From the NCBI GenBank assembly GCA_947494145.1, contig CANLTZ010000013.1, positions 1-64,000 on the forward strand: 64,000 nucleotides of DNA, read 5' to 3'. Positions 63,385 through 64,000 of this stretch are shown piece by piece. Numbering within the stretch: the stretch's first letter is position 1; each line of letters begins with the position of its first letter. The translations under genes were made by a program, and so were the position numbers. Origin of the DNA: an uncultured Jannaschia sp. (GTDB lineage: Bacteria > Pseudomonadota > Alphaproteobacteria > Rhodobacterales > Rhodobacteraceae). The notes beneath the pieces are model-generated. The model worked only from the letters and a program-made list of their open reading frames with translations. It made no database searches and was not told the origin of the DNA.

Positions 63385-64000
63385 ATGACCGATGCGACAA
63401 CCCATCTCTGGGACGACACTGTCTTGCCGTTTCAACTGGATGCCTCCGACATCCGTGGCCGTGTGGCACGGCTGGACGGGGTTCTGGAAAGCGTGCTGTC
63501 TCAGCACGACTACCCGCCTGCCATCGAAGCGCTAGTGGCCGAAATGGCGCTGCTGACCGCCTTGATCGGGCAGACCGTCAAGCTGCGCTGGAAACTGTCA
63601 TTGCAAGTACGTGGCGACGGACCCGCGCGATTGATCGCCACCGACTACTATGGCCCCACCGAAGATGGGCAGCCCGCACGCATCCGCGCCTATGCCAGCT
63701 ATGACGCGCCGCGCCAGGCCGAGATGACGCTGGCGGGGGCGCAGCCCTTCGATCTGGTCGGCAAGGGATATTTCGCGATTCTGATCGACCAGGGCCAAGG
63801 GACGGAGCCGTATCAGGGCATCACGCCCATTGCCGGGGGCTCGCTTTCGGCCTGTGCGGAGACCTATTTCGCGCAGTCGGAGCAGATCCCGACGCGGTTT
63901 GCGCTGTCCTATGGCCGCTCGACCGAAGCCGGGCGGGCCGAGAATTGGCGCGCGGGCGGCGTGATGTTGCAGCACATGCCCAAGGCATCGCCTTTCGCGA
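63385..64000 (+). CDS. hslO: 33 kDa redox-regulated chaperone Hsp33 (cut by window edge)
   Basis: 205 codons seen, from ATG at 63385 (AAGGAATCCCGCC upstream) to the window end. The N-terminal WDDTVLPFQLDASDIRGRVARLDGVLESVL and LIATDYYGPTEDGQPARIRAYASYD, with IDQGQGTEPYQGITPIAGGSLSACAETYFAQSEQIPTRFAL, are the Hsp33 core. The C-terminal zinc-binding cysteines that sense oxidation lie beyond the window and could not be checked. Confidence 0.92.
   Translation, partial: MTDATTHLWDDTVLPFQLDASDIRGRVARLDGVLESVLSQHDYPPAIEALVAEMALLTALIGQTVKLRWKLSLQVRGDGPARLIATDYYGPTEDGQPARIRAYASYDAPRQAEMTLAGAQPFDLVGKGYFAILIDQGQGTEPYQGITPIAGGSLSACAETYFAQSEQIPTRFALSYGRSTEAGRAENWRAGGVMLQHMPKASPFA

Noticed and set aside
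1-64000. CRISPR arrays, tRNA/rRNA genes, insertion sequences or prophage
   Set aside because: No regularly spaced direct repeats, no recognisable tRNA or rRNA segments, no transposase or phage structural protein signature seen on either strand. A computational scan (tRNAscan, minced, ISfinder) would confirm.

Overview
This window is chromosomal DNA from a high-GC alphaproteobacterium. The most likely group is Rhodobacteraceae (Roseobacter-like): it carries Rhodobacteraceae-type small families (DUF4170, DUF2125, DUF3576, TIGR03862 flavoprotein), a porin that starts MKKVLFASTALVAF, and the hairpin plus 'gatatttttgccagga' intergenic repeat often seen in that family. I found no tRNA, rRNA, CRISPR array, insertion sequence or phage gene. 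Most of the window is ordinary housekeeping with tight, often overlapping, gene packing. Identifications rest on motif and family recognition by eye; no database search was run.

Layout. (1) 1-3612: 5' part of a TetR regulator and a three-gene sugar-type ABC importer (two permeases, a binding protein, no ATPase in view), followed by about 1.1 kb without a convincing gene. (2) 4691-11208: lipid A/LPS genes lpxK and waaA with DUF4170, a CysQ-like phosphatase, pmbA and a DUF2125 exported protein, all leftward. (3) 11283-15505: SDR plus enoyl-CoA hydratase, ABM-like and DJ-1-like proteins, a LysR regulator, and lolA. (4) 15764-23339: a LysR regulator and a rightward catabolic operon (hydantoinase/oxoprolinase A and B, FAD amino-acid-oxidase-like enzyme, uronate-dehydrogenase-like enzyme, atypical SDR). 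(5) 23463-27059: ppk2, a DUF4336 protein, and two related uncharacterised genes separated by a decayed copy of the ftsK 3' end. (6) 27122-36720: ftsK, aminotransferase, amidase, ubiH-like monooxygenase, Trm112-like, Lon-N-like, thioredoxin/TPR protein and exonuclease III. (7) 36861-45158: two MFS transporters, DUF2461, SnoaL/DUF4440-like protein, an OmpR-type response regulator, ribA, an L,D-transpeptidase, YggS and a porin. (8) 45444-52861: DUF3576 lipoprotein, leuS, lptE, holA, then a GST and a tetronate-type carbohydrate-acid operon (ltnD/otnC/otnI-like). (9) 52846-64000: flavoprotein, HNH, exported msrA, methyltransferase, AbrB-type membrane protein, argG, membrane protein, ilvA, an Hpt protein with a divergent response regulator-PP2C phosphatase, NUDIX, and the start of hslO.

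The most unusual region is 25.3-27.3 kb. Two diverged paralogues of an unrecognised gene each run convergently into an ftsK C-terminal coding sequence: one is the real ftsK end, the other a roughly 115-base in-frame relic with no stop codon. This points to an old tandem duplication, or to element insertion at the ftsK 3' end, in a stretch that also separates ftsK from lolA. Other points worth attention are an imperfect palindromic repeat present at 4.7 kb and, inverted, at 33.9 kb; a low-GC patch inside leuS; an SDR that lacks the YxxxK catalytic pair; a tetronate operon with no kinase; and the HyuA/HyuB cluster with an unusual set of partners and no transporter.
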